A program made the position numbers and the translations under genes. From Exiguobacterium sibiricum 7-3 (GTDB taxonomy: Bacteria; Bacillota; Bacilli; Exiguobacteriales; Exiguobacteriaceae): DNA of 54,191 nucleotides. Within the stretch, counting starts at the first letter, position 1; the number at the start of each line of letters is the position of its first letter. This document shows positions 40,284-47,992 of this stretch, in pieces. The notes below the pieces were generated by a model. It saw nothing but the letters and a program-made list of their open reading frames with translations, was not told where the DNA came from and searched no databases. The stretch covers positions 1-54,191 of the forward strand of contig NZ_JHZS01000005.1 of the NCBI RefSeq assembly GCF_000620865.1, in the 5' to 3' direction.

Positions 40284-41912
40284 ATGATGCTAAAAATTAA
40301 ACTAGCTTCTTTTGCACTTAAGCATTGGAAAGAGCTGGCGGGCGCAGTGGGTATAATCTTAGCGATTATTCTTACTGTGCCTTTTCTTGTCTTTACAGGT
40401 TTTATGCCTGGGGGAGAGGAAGCTAAAGTTAAAGAATATGCCAATGTAGCTAGTGAGTTCGGTATAGATTGGCAAGAACTCATTGCGTTTGATATGGTGC
40501 GTTTTGATAATGATCTCGATAAAGGTGATCCAGAAGAAGCAGCATTGTATTTTATAGAGTTGAGTGTAGAAAAGCTAAAGGTAGAGAGTGTTAAATGCGA
40601 AAAGAAAAATAAGAAAGGTGAGTGTATCAAAGGCGGAGGAACAATAGAAAAAGTAGTATCGAAAAAAAAATACAAAGGTAAGAATCAAATCTTATCGTTT
40701 ATAAAAAGTAGTGGTAGTAGCACAAAGAACATAGCAGAATCGCTAAGGGAAATTGGTGCTAAATCAACTTATAGAGTATCGATGTCTTCACATGGTGTAG
40801 ACGAAGCTATGGATCTCGCAAAGTTTACTAAAGTGATGAAAAGAGACGTCAAGCGTATTCTGGATAGTGGGATGCTCATGGAGATGTATCCTGATCTCCA
40901 ATCAGTATCAGGAGGGATTGGTCTTTGTATTGGTGATGTTGCCCCTGGAGGTAGTGCTAAAGGCGTTACAGATAACGTGAAGGGCTATAAGTCGCTCATT
41001 GAAAAGTATGCAAAGAAATACGGAGTAGAACAGTACACAGGATGGCTTATGGCCATGATGCAACAGGAAAGTTCAGGAATGGGAACGGATCCAATGCAAT
41101 CCTCAGAAGGACCATATAACACGCGATATCCTAAAGGGCCTAACGGTATTCAGGATGCTGAATACTCGATCCAAGCAGGTGTACAAGAGTGGAAAGCATC
41201 AATCCAAAAGGCTGGAGGTGACATGATGATCGCCGTTCAAACCTATAACTTCGGTGGCGCATTTTTACCTTGGATTAAGTCGCACGGAAACAAATATACA
41301 CTAGAAAAAGCGCAAGAGTTTTCTAAATACTGGTGTTCGTCACACCCAACTCAACTAGGATGTGGTGATGGAGTACACGGTACACCTCAACATGCCATGA
41401 TGGTGTTGAAGTATTATAACAACCCTGGTAAAGCATCGTGTGATTCGATGGGTGGAGATTTCATCGCTGGTAAAGGTGATTTCATTTCACCTATGCCAAA
41501 AGATACCTACACTAAAGGTACTTGGCACCAATTCAGGTCGCCAGCCTGGCATGCAGGTGTTGATTTGAACGTTCATTCTTGGGCAGATGAAGGGAAAATT
41601 GGAATTTATTCGATTGCTGCAGGCAAAGTAACTAGAGCAGAATACTCATCGTCTTACGGAAATGTAGTGTATATCAAGCACAAGGTAAAAGGTAAGAGTT
41701 TTGAATCGGTATATGCTCACCTAGCTTACACGCCGTTGGTTAAAACAGGAATGAGTGTCAAGCAGGGGCAAAAAATTGGAATGGTAGGAAATACGCCCGG
41801 GGTTCCATGGTCCACTTTCCCACACTTACACTTTGAAGTACATTCTCCAGCTTGGACTGTCGATAAAAAGAATGCAATTAATCCAGAACTAGTAGTAAAG
41901 GGGCTGTTTTGA
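40284..41912 (+). CDS. VirB1-like bifunctional peptidoglycan hydrolase (muramidase plus M23 peptidase)
   Basis: A 542-residue wall hydrolase with an N-terminal membrane anchor (about 16-40). Residues about 235-380 form a CwlT-like lysozyme domain, with LMAMMQQESSG holding the catalytic glutamate and VQTYNFGG further on. The C-terminal 130 residues are an M23 endopeptidase: HAGVD (first metal ligands), YAHL and HLHFEVH (HxH). M23 members cut peptide cross-bridges. The enzyme would open the wall for the conjugation channel or pilus, the VirB1 role, as in other Gram-positive systems. The ATG follows GAGGAG. Confidence 0.9.
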   Translation: MMLKIKLASFALKHWKELAGAVGIILAIILTVPFLVFTGFMPGGEEAKVKEYANVASEFGIDWQELIAFDMVRFDNDLDKGDPEEAALYFIELSVEKLKVESVKCEKKNKKGECIKGGGTIEKVVSKKKYKGKNQILSFIKSSGSSTKNIAESLREIGAKSTYRVSMSSHGVDEAMDLAKFTKVMKRDVKRILDSGMLMEMYPDLQSVSGGIGLCIGDVAPGGSAKGVTDNVKGYKSLIEKYAKKYGVEQYTGWLMAMMQQESSGMGTDPMQSSEGPYNTRYPKGPNGIQDAEYSIQAGVQEWKASIQKAGGDMMIAVQTYNFGGAFLPWIKSHGNKYTLEKAQEFSKYWCSSHPTQLGCGDGVHGTPQHAMMVLKYYNNPGKASCDSMGGDFIAGKGDFISPMPKDTYTKGTWHQFRSPAWHAGVDLNVHSWADEGKIGIYSIAAGKVTRAEYSSSYGNVVYIKHKVKGKSFESVYAHLAYTPLVKTGMSVKQGQKIGMVGNTPGVPWSTFPHLHFEVHSPAWTVDKKNAINPELVVKGLF

Positions 41913-42421
41913 TGGGGTACAAACGATTTATTTTGATTTTAATCGGTACATTTATAGTTACGACAACCTTGATCATTACAGCTGCAGTAAAAATTGGTGA
42001 AGTAAGACATGAAAAACATCAAGTTGAGACTACTAATAATGAGTCTCAAGAGCCCCTTTCTACATTTTTACATGAACTTCCTGAAGTGGACGTAAAGAGT
42101 AGGGCTGAAGAGTTCGGTAAATCGGTCGTAGATGGATATTCTTTGTTTAGCTACTTTTCACCTGAAGCCTTTGGGGTTAAGGGAGCTCCTGAAATAATTG
42201 AAGGTCCAAATGGAGAAAGCCCGGAAGAGATGGATCAATTAATTATGAATAAGGTGAAACCGTATGGCTTTGTGAAGAAGTATAAGATAAAACAAATAAA
42301 GGAGGTGGAAGGTAATACTGAAACTTTATTCGAATTCACTACGGCTAAAGAAAAAGTATATGATGTAAAGCTTCTATACAATAATAAAGGCTTAATAATC
42401 ACTAAAATAGTCACGGATTAA
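41912..42421 (+). CDS. Unknown membrane-anchored protein (169 aa), VirB8-like topology
   Basis: A 169-residue protein with one N-terminal membrane segment (about 4-26), a short charged linker and an external domain of about 120 residues (residues 45-169) with mixed helix and strand. VirB8/TcpC-type channel proteins share this topology, but I see no family motif, so this is a suggestion only. The ATG at 41912 overlaps the stop of the hydrolase gene and uses AAAGGGG as binding site. It is the last gene of the transfer region. Confidence 0.5.
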   Translation: MGYKRFILILIGTFIVTTTLIITAAVKIGEVRHEKHQVETTNNESQEPLSTFLHELPEVDVKSRAEEFGKSVVDGYSLFSYFSPEAFGVKGAPEIIEGPNGESPEEMDQLIMNKVKPYGFVKKYKIKQIKEVEGNTETLFEFTTAKEKVYDVKLLYNNKGLIITKIVTD

Positions 42422-42452
42422 GCAATAAACAATCGTGTTTTGTAGTTATTTA

Positions 42453-42468
42453 TGATATAATTAAACTA
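42453..42468 (+). promoter_or_regulatory. Extended -10 promoter of the VbhA/Fic operon with a TTAAACTA site
   Basis: TGATATAAT (42453-42461) followed directly by TTAAACTA (42461-42468), which would lie near the transcription start. The promoter closely resembles that at 7417. Confidence 0.65.
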
Positions 42469-42489
42469 TAAAACAAGGAGGAGATATAC

Positions 42490-42687
42490 ATGAAAAAACT
42501 CCAAAATGCCGATAAAATGCTTGAACTATTACCAGGTTTTTTAGCTTCATCTGCAGCTGAGGGATTGCCTATAGAAGAAGATCTAGTGAAAAAAATCAAA
42601 GAGATGTTGTCATTAGGATTAGATCCTACTGAAGAAATTGATGCTTACTATGATGAAAAATTAAAAGAAATATCTTCTAACACGTAA
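42490..42687 (+). CDS. VbhA-family antitoxin of the Fic toxin
   Basis: A 65-residue helical protein with the Fic-inhibition motif [S/T]xxxE[G/N] as S20-SAA-E24-G25 (SSAAEG). In this family the glutamate reaches into the ATP site of the Fic protein and blocks it. It lies 14 bases before the Fic gene. AAGGAGGAG precedes the ATG. The extended -10 promoter with a TTAAACTA site lies just upstream. Confidence 0.86.
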   Translation: MKKLQNADKMLELLPGFLASSAAEGLPIEEDLVKKIKEMLSLGLDPTEEIDAYYDEKLKEISSNT

Positions 42688-42701
42688 GGGGAGGGAACAC
42701 A

Positions 42702-43373
42702 TTGAGCACAGATCCTTATTCTCAAGATGGTGTATTGAAGAATAAATTTGGCGAAAAAGATCCTAGAAAGTTGGAGATTTTAGAGAAGAGGTCTACGATT
42801 CGTGGATGGATTAAACTACAAAACGAATTGATAGCTACTCCGAATTTAAAGCTAGATGTTTCTTTGATAAAAAAGATTCATAAAAACTTATTTGAGGATG
42901 TATATGATTGGGCCGGTGAGTATAGAACGGTGAACATCGTTAAAGGAAAAACGATGTTTGCTAATGCTCTGTATGTACCAGCTGCATTAGAAGATTTAGT
43001 TACAAAGCTAAATAGGGACATCACCTCGAAGTCTATTACGTCCAATAACATAGGTGAAAAATTAGCTTATTATTATGGTGAACTTAATATGATCCATCCG
43101 TTCCGAGAGGGGAACGGACGTACACAGAGAATATTTATTGAAAAAGTAGCAGATAAGCTGGGTTACTCTCTCCAGTTGGAAAAGGTAGACTCTAAGAAAT
43201 TACTCGAAGTAACGATTGAGTCAGTAAATGGAACTGGAAGACCTCTAAAGAAAGTCTTTGAAGAGGTGATTGTAACCAAACACTTTAAGAGCCAATCTGA
43301 GAAACCACATATAAATAGTAAAAGTATCACTTCAACAAATGTAACCAAAAACAATTATGATTTAGAGAGATAA
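42702..43373 (+). CDS. Fic-domain toxin (AMP transferase)
   Basis: A 223-residue Fic protein. The complete catalytic motif HPFREGNGRTQR starts at H132; the histidine activates the target hydroxyl and GNGR binds the nucleotide phosphates. Upstream, DVYDWAGEYRTVNI and the flap region (KGKTMFANALYVP) are also typical. Members AMPylate targets such as gyrase and topoisomerase IV. Paired with the VbhA-like antitoxin, it makes a class I Fic toxin-antitoxin module that would favour plasmid retention. The start is TTG at 42702 after GGGGAGGG. The C-terminal 30 residues are polar and variable. Confidence 0.9.
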   Translation: MSTDPYSQDGVLKNKFGEKDPRKLEILEKRSTIRGWIKLQNELIATPNLKLDVSLIKKIHKNLFEDVYDWAGEYRTVNIVKGKTMFANALYVPAALEDLVTKLNRDITSKSITSNNIGEKLAYYYGELNMIHPFREGNGRTQRIFIEKVADKLGYSLQLEKVDSKKLLEVTIESVNGTGRPLKKVFEEVIVTKHFKSQSEKPHINSKSITSTNVTKNNYDLER

Positions 43374-43380
43374 AGCTATA

Positions 43381-43500
43381 GGACTAAGTCGAGGCTTCTT
43401 TATGAAGTGGATGACTTAGTCCTATTTGCATTTAAAAATAAAAAAGTTTTTAGTTAGTTAAAAAAGGTTATTATAAGAACATATATTCTTATTTTTAAGG
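43381..43500 (+). repeat. Diverged direct repeat, copy 1 (terminator plus promoter of yolD)
   Basis: It contains GGACTAAGTC and GACTTAGTCC, the arms of a hairpin after the Fic gene, then an AT-rich promoter part with AAGAACATATATTCTT at 43475-43490. The same order (GACTTAGTC, TTTTTAG..AGTTAAAAAA, AAGAAC....ATTCTTATTTT) is found at 45692-45813. AAGAACATATATTCTT resembles the Firmicute LexA box (GAAC-4-GTTC) with one mismatch. Confidence 0.65.
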
Positions 43501-43509
43501 GGGTGCAAG

Positions 43510-43839
43510 ATGTATAAAGATCGAGGAAACTTAAAGTGGATACCATTTCTTATGCCGGAACATAAAGCATTGTTATACGAGTACTATAAAGAAAAGCAAA
43601 AAATCCAGATGCCGGAATTGGATGAACAGATGTTGTCTATTTATGATGAATTCTTAACAGAAGCACTCTTTAAAGGAAACCAGGTCACAGTTCACTATTT
43701 TGAGAGTAGAGATAGTGAAATAAAAACATTTAAGGGCTATGTGCAAAAAATAGACGAATATAAAAAAAGAATAGAAATAGTCTCCCTTAAGGGTGAAAGG
43801 AAATTAATTTCATTTGGTTCCATTACAAATCTTGAGTGA
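43510..43839 (+). CDS. YolD-like protein
   Basis: A 109-residue protein of the YolD family: [21 protein letters not shown] at the start and a C-terminal beta-rich half with [30 protein letters not shown]. In B. subtilis, yolD-like genes precede Y-family polymerase genes and are SOS-regulated. No polymerase gene is next to it here, so it is an orphan. A LexA-like palindrome lies 20 bases before the AAGGGGGTG binding site, so SOS control is plausible. Confidence 0.8.
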   Translation: MYKDRGNLKWIPFLMPEHKALLYEYYKEKQKIQMPELDEQMLSIYDEFLTEALFKGNQVTVHYFESRDSEIKTFKGYVQKIDEYKKRIEIVSLKGERKLISFGSITNLE

Positions 43840-44085
43840 AAAAATAGTGAGAGTGGGTTTAGTTTTTATCGAATATGTAAACATTCATAGTAAGAAGACA
43901 TAATAAAATATATGATTTATAACCTATACAATAATAGGTTAAACTAAAAATGAGATCTAGTGGGGGGCACTAGATCTCATGAGAGAATTTGCTAGATTGT
44001 TCGACGTTTTTTAAGCATTTTCACTGGAAAGAAGCTTATCTTGATAACCTTTGCTGTTGGTAGCAACAAAGGTTATTTTTTTGTG
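43840..44085 (+). ncRNA. Hairpin-rich non-coding stretch ending in a terminator
   Basis: A perfect 13-bp stem ATGAGATCTAGTG/CACTAGATCTCAT around GGGGG (43950-43980) and a terminator AACCTTTG/CAAAGGTT with a T run (44045-44082). TTAAACTA occurs at 43939-43946. The terminator overlaps the 3' end of the small minus-strand ORF at 44073, so a transcript from here would be antisense to its end. The promoter is not clear, and this may only be the yolD 3' region. Confidence 0.4.
44045..44082 (+). terminator. Intrinsic terminator
   Basis: GATAACCTTTG, loop, CAAAGGTTATTTTTTT: an 8-10 bp stem with a run of seven T on the plus strand only. Confidence 0.75.
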
Positions 44086-44216
44086 CGTTTGTTCGTTTTA
44101 GTATCATTCGGTGGAATGCGTGTAGAAATAATGGTATAGATTACAGGACAAATGACGATACTCCAAAAAGAAGTAATCATCAATTCGATTGTGTTCAATT
44201 TATAAAACACCATCAT
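44073..44216 (-). CDS. Small hydrophobic peptide, candidate type I toxin
   Basis: A 45-47 residue peptide: a hydrophobic helix (ELMITSFWSIVICPVIYTIIS) followed by a polar, basic tail (RIPPNDTKTNKRTKK). This is the pattern of small membrane toxins such as Fst and TxpA, without a clear match to either. ATG 44216 or GTG 44210 follow AAAGGCGAG; the GTG has the better spacing. Its stop codon lies inside the terminator of the plus-strand transcript, so the two RNAs could overlap tail to tail, as in txpA/ratA of B. subtilis. It stands near the Fic module in a region of maintenance genes. Confidence 0.42.
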   Translation of the reverse strand: MMVFYKLNTIELMITSFWSIVICPVIYTIISTRIPPNDTKTNKRTKK

Positions 44217-44321
44217 TTCTCGCCTTTATTAACAACCTGCAATAGCTTCTCTTAATAACAATATATCCACTAATCAGGATTAATAATCACGCGCATTTCA
44301 TATTTCATAATACTAAATTAC

Positions 44322-44933
44322 TTACGATGTAATCATCTGAGTTAATGCAGGAATAAAAGGAGTGAGAATTGTAATGTGATTAGCAGCACTTGTTACAAAT
44401 TTTTGGTATGCCTGAGTGAAAGCAGAAGTATTTTGAGTGCTTTCCATATTGTTTACTAATATTCTTAACTCACGTAACTCGTCTTGATCATTAACGTTTT
44501 CACTAAGAATTTTTTTTATTTCATCGAATACTTCATGATTCGAGGCGTTTACTACATTCATTGAATGATCTGTCGAATGATTATTGACTCGAGTGTTGGC
44601 GCCATTAAGGTTATACACTATTGATTGAGCAGGTCGTTCTCGTGCTTTTTTTTCTTCATATTCAACCTTTGTTAAGAAGAAACATTTTTTTTGAAAAACT
44701 TCCCCATTAACAATATCAGAAGTAATATCCCGAATATAAAATACATTTTTCGTTACTTTACCTTCTAACCAATCTCCTACTTGAATATCTACTTCCGGTA
44801 CGAAACCGACGAATTTTTGATTACTTCCCTTTTCTGTATTCTTCAATCCTCTAACAACACCTAGATCCTGTCCGCCTCGTGTTAGTTCGTAGTCTTCTCC
44901 ATGAGAGTCTAAGAATGATTTAATATTTAACAT
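44322..44933 (-). CDS. Unknown protein (203 aa)
   Basis: A 203-residue soluble protein. The N-terminal half (about 1-95) is beta-rich, with GWLEG-like and YIRDI strands. The middle has IVYNLNGANTRVNNHSTDHSMNVV, an asparagine-rich link that I have seen in several small Firmicute proteins of unknown role. The C-terminal 75 residues form helices ending in YQKFVTSAANHITILTPFIPALTQMI. I can assign no function. On the minus strand, AAAAGGAG precedes the ATG, and TTTAAACTATAAT upstream gives a -10 box overlapped by the TTTAAACTA motif shared across the plasmid. Confidence 0.6.
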   Translation of the reverse strand: MLNIKSFLDSHGEDYELTRGGQDLGVVRGLKNTEKGSNQKFVGFVPEVDIQVGDWLEGKVTKNVFYIRDITSDIVNGEVFQKKCFFLTKVEYEEKKARERPAQSIVYNLNGANTRVNNHSTDHSMNVVNASNHEVFDEIKKILSENVNDQDELRELRILVNNMESTQNTSAFTQAYQKFVTSAANHITILTPFIPALTQMITS

Positions 44934-44977
44934 TGTGTAGTCTCCTTTTAATTAATTAAGTAAGTACCATTTAATTA

Positions 44978-44986
44978 TAGTTTAAA
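44978..44986 (-). promoter_or_regulatory. TAGTTTAA-type site over the promoter of the 203-aa gene
   Basis: TAGTTTAAA on the plus strand; on the minus strand it reads TTTAAACTATAAT, in which TATAAT can be the -10 box. Confidence 0.5.
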
Positions 44987-45000
44987 AATACTTATAAATG

Positions 45001-45031
45001 AATTATATAAAACGGTCGATTGATATAAAAA
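45001..45031 (+). repeat. Second res-I-like site
   Basis: AATTATATAAAACGGTCG (45001-45018) is identical to 4465-4482, and the next 13 bases differ at two positions only (29 of 31 identical in all). It is in the same orientation as the res region at 4465. The accessory sub-sites seen near the resolvase gene are not present here. It lies at the border between plasmid backbone and envelope cargo. Confidence 0.68.
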
Positions 45032-45270
45032 TATACAGAGGATAGTATATGGGAAAACGGGTAAATACTCTATGTTGGATGTGTGCATTCCTCTTATCGA
45101 ATCTTCTGACAGTAAATGGAGTCCCGATAGATGTTCATTTAACGGCGTTGGTGGTGTCCTTTTTTTATGGGGAGATGGATGGATAACTAGTGTCTTGCTC
45201 CTCTTTGTATAGGAAATGATGTGAGTGGATCAGGCAGTGTGATAGCTGTTGCTGGATTATAAACACTAAA

Positions 45271-45600
45271 CTAGACAATTTTCTTAAGGAGTGATTGCTT
45301 GTAGCGAACGGAGCTTTGATAATTCAATGTACCGTGTATGCGAAGGTGGTTGAACCCATTTACGTAATCCTGGAACTCGCGTTCCAGCTCCGTCAAACTC
45401 GAGAACACTCGTTTTTTGACAAACTCTGTCTTGATGATTTTTAACGTGGCTTCCGCGACTGCATCGGAAAATTTCAAGTATGGCTTCCACCACATCATCG
45501 ACCAATGGTCGTTGCCTGGATTCATAATAAAAATGTACTTCTTGGTAATTGGAGGACGTTGCACATTACTGATACCGAGTATTTTTGTTGATTATTCTTG
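45271..45600 (-). pseudogene. Remnant of an IS3-family (IS150-group) transposase
   Basis: The last part of an integrase-core transposase: AVAEATLKIIKTEFVKKRVFSSLTELEREFQDYVNGFNHLRIHGTLNYQS, including the final catalytic-region glutamate and the YN.LRIHGTLNY end of the family. Everything before it is missing, and the segment before AVAEA (MMWWKPYLKFSD) replaces the expected KGNPYDN. I find no intact element or terminal repeats. It marks a past insertion or recombination at the backbone-cargo border. Confidence 0.8.
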
Positions 45601-45691
45601 ATCACATTTACTTTCGTCCTATGTCCAACTAACTGTAGGCCATCCACAATCCAAGAAAGAGGATATAGCGAAAGAGTAGAGAAAAATCTGA

Positions 45692-45813
45692 AGACTGGGT
45701 CCGAGCTTCTTACGGAGTGGGTGACTTAGTCTTATTTTTATAAAAAACTAAAGAAGAGTTTTTAGACAGTTAAAAAATGTTATTTTAAGAACAAGAATTC
45801 TTATTTTATACAG
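45692..45813 (+). repeat. Diverged direct repeat, copy 2 (leader of the response regulator)
   Basis: It corresponds to 43381-43500: GACTTAGTCTTATTTTT, then GTTTTTAGACAGTTAAAAAATGTTATTTTAAG, then AAGAACAAGAATTCTTATTTT. The two-component operon may therefore be expressed from a promoter of yolD origin. Confidence 0.6.
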
Positions 45814-45868
45814 GTTGAATACTCTTCTTCGTATAAAAAATAATCCATTCAGGAGGAAATTAAATCAG

Positions 45869-46543
45869 ATGAAGATTCTAGTTATCGAAGACGAGGAAGG
45901 ATTATCCGAATTTATAGACTTAGAACTTAGCCATGAAGGATATCAAGTCACTGTAGCATCGGATGGTAGGCAAGGATTAGAATTAGCACTTAATAACAGT
46001 TGGGATATTATATTACTCGATTTGATGTTGCCAAAATTGAATGGGGTAGAAGTATGTCGACGAGTGAAATCAGTGAAAGACATACCAATCATCATGATTA
46101 CTGCCAGAGATAGTGTGATGGATCGGGTCATGGGGCTCGATAATGGAGCAGATGACTATGTGTCGAAGCCATTTGCGATTGAAGAACTATTGGCTCGGAT
46201 CAGAGTAATCGTGAGAAGAAACGAAAAAAAGGTTGAACTAGACGCGTATTCAATAAAGTTTAAGAATCTTGATTTGAATATTGAATCTCGATTATTACAC
46301 AAAGAAGATGAAATCATTGAGCTGACGAAGAAAGAATATGATTTATTGTTCATGCTCATGAAGAATAGGGATCGTGTACTTACACGAGAAGTCATTTTGG
46401 ATCACATTTGGGGATATGAGAGTGAAGCAGAAACCAATGTCGTAGATGTCTACATACGACACCTTAGGAATAAACTCAATGCTTCAAATAAAGAAGAGTA
46501 CATTCAGACCATTCGCGGATTAGGATATGTGATGCGACAATGA
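45869..46543 (+). CDS. OmpR/PhoB-family response regulator, ArlR/CssR-like
   Basis: A 224-residue two-domain regulator. The receiver has the acidic pair (IEDEE, residues 7-10), phosphorylation site D51 (ILLDLML), the conserved T in MITARD and K in VSKPF. The winged-helix output domain (about 130-224) ends in VYIRHLRNKLN and IRGLGYVMR. Start ATG 45869 begins the receiver; upstream codons are not family-like. AGGAGG lies 12 bases upstream. It overlaps the kinase gene (ATGA). Three 11-bp repeats before the gene at 48083 are a likely target. Confidence 0.92.
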   Translation: MKILVIEDEEGLSEFIDLELSHEGYQVTVASDGRQGLELALNNSWDIILLDLMLPKLNGVEVCRRVKSVKDIPIIMITARDSVMDRVMGLDNGADDYVSKPFAIEELLARIRVIVRRNEKKVELDAYSIKFKNLDLNIESRLLHKEDEIIELTKKEYDLLFMLMKNRDRVLTREVILDHIWGYESEAETNVVDVYIRHLRNKLNASNKEEYIQTIRGLGYVMRQ

Positions 46544-47937
46544 AAAATACCAAACGAAATTTGAAAATCAATGGAAAGTTAACGTTATGGGCAGCATCCA
46601 TATTACTTATCTTATTTTTCATATACACAATGCTACAGTATTTTTTAGTTCAAAATTGGATTATGGTGCATGAAAAAAGCTCACTTCAAAAACGGATGGA
46701 TGAAGTTGTAGCATATATTCAAGAATCTGACTCAGCCGAGAATATTTCAGAACGACAAAAATATCTCAAGGTTTTGAATGAGCAGGATCAAATGATTCGT
46801 CTGGTACGAGAAGATGGGCACGTGGTGTTTACTATCACGGATGGGATTCCTAAAAAGTGGGTGCCCGCAACATTCATGACACGATCTGAATTGATTGAAA
46901 AAAAGATTACGAATGAAACAGTTCTCATTTATCGGAAACCACTTACGGTGGGTGAGTTCCAAGGAACCGTTGAAATCATCCGCAATGTGGAAGGATTCGA
47001 TAGTCTCATTGACCAACTTCTAGCATTAGTCGTCAGTACAGGCGTGGTAGCGATTCTGCTAAGTTTTGTTGGTGGACGAATCATTGCCTTTCAACTGTTG
47101 AAGCCAATCAATACAATGATTCAATCCTTAAAACAAATTAAAGGTGAAGGCATCGATAAGCGGTTACCCATCAGCGAGCAAAAAGATGAGATCTCAGAAC
47201 TGGGAATCGTATTCAACGATTTGATGACCGACATCGAAAAATCATTCATCCAACAAAAACAGTTCGTGGAAGATGCTTCGCACGAACTGAAGACGCCGCT
47301 ATCGGTCATTCATGGACATTTATCACTCATCAAGCGTTGGGGAAAAGAGGATCCTCAAGTGCTTGAGCGTTCCATCGAGTTGAGCTTAAATGAAACGAAT
47401 CGCTTGATCCGTCTCGTTTCAGAGTTGGTCATTTTATCGAGGGTAGATGAAACACCTTCTGTATCAAAATCACTAACCTCTGAAGAATTAACTGGCATAT
47501 TTCAAAATATCGTCGAAAATTTTAAGTTACTCCACAAAGACGCAAGCTTTTCCATAAATTGTACATTCAAGAATCACTTTCGTGTGAACATCTCTAAAAA
47601 TCATCTTGAACAAGTTGTGGTCATTTTATTAGACAATGCGATCAAATATTCCAAGGAAGAAAAAAACGTAAGCATCAGCTTACTCACTGCCAATGATCGG
47701 CTAGTGATTGAAGTGAAGGATGTGGGAGTCGGAATTCCTGAAGAAGAACTCCCTCATGTCATGGATCGGTTTTACCGCGTCGACAAAGCGAGAAGTCGGA
47801 AGCACGGAGGAAGTGGTCTGGGGTTGTCGATTGCTAACGTTCTGCTCACGCAGTATAAAGGCACATTAGAGATAGATAGCGTCTTTAATGAGTGGACGAA
47901 AGTCAGCATATCCATACCACTTATAAAAAGTGAATAA
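46540..47937 (+). CDS. Sensor histidine kinase, ArlS-like
   Basis: A 465-residue membrane kinase. A first membrane segment (about 13-34) and a second (about 165-190) enclose an external sensor of about 130 residues. A HAMP region follows (LLKPINTMIQSLKQIKGEGIDKRLPI), then the H box ASHELKTPLSVIHGH, N box VVILLDNAIKYS, G1 KDVGVGI, F and G2 GGSGLGLSI. All catalytic residues are present, so it should autophosphorylate and pass the phosphate to the regulator encoded just before. The signal is unknown; relatives respond to envelope stress or secretion stress. Confidence 0.92.
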   Translation: MKNTKRNLKINGKLTLWAASILLILFFIYTMLQYFLVQNWIMVHEKSSLQKRMDEVVAYIQESDSAENISERQKYLKVLNEQDQMIRLVREDGHVVFTITDGIPKKWVPATFMTRSELIEKKITNETVLIYRKPLTVGEFQGTVEIIRNVEGFDSLIDQLLALVVSTGVVAILLSFVGGRIIAFQLLKPINTMIQSLKQIKGEGIDKRLPISEQKDEISELGIVFNDLMTDIEKSFIQQKQFVEDASHELKTPLSVIHGHLSLIKRWGKEDPQVLERSIELSLNETNRLIRLVSELVILSRVDETPSVSKSLTSEELTGIFQNIVENFKLLHKDASFSINCTFKNHFRVNISKNHLEQVVVILLDNAIKYSKEEKNVSISLLTANDRLVIEVKDVGVGIPEEELPHVMDRFYRVDKARSRKHGGSGLGLSIANVLLTQYKGTLEIDSVFNEWTKVSISIPLIKSE

Positions 47938-47992
47938 TCTCTAACTATGATATTCTCTTCTAAAAAAGATGACGTACCCATTCTGAAAAAAA

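Noticed and set aside
45271-45600. Functional insertion sequence
   Set aside because: Only the C-terminal part of the transposase remains, with no terminal inverted repeats or first ORF.
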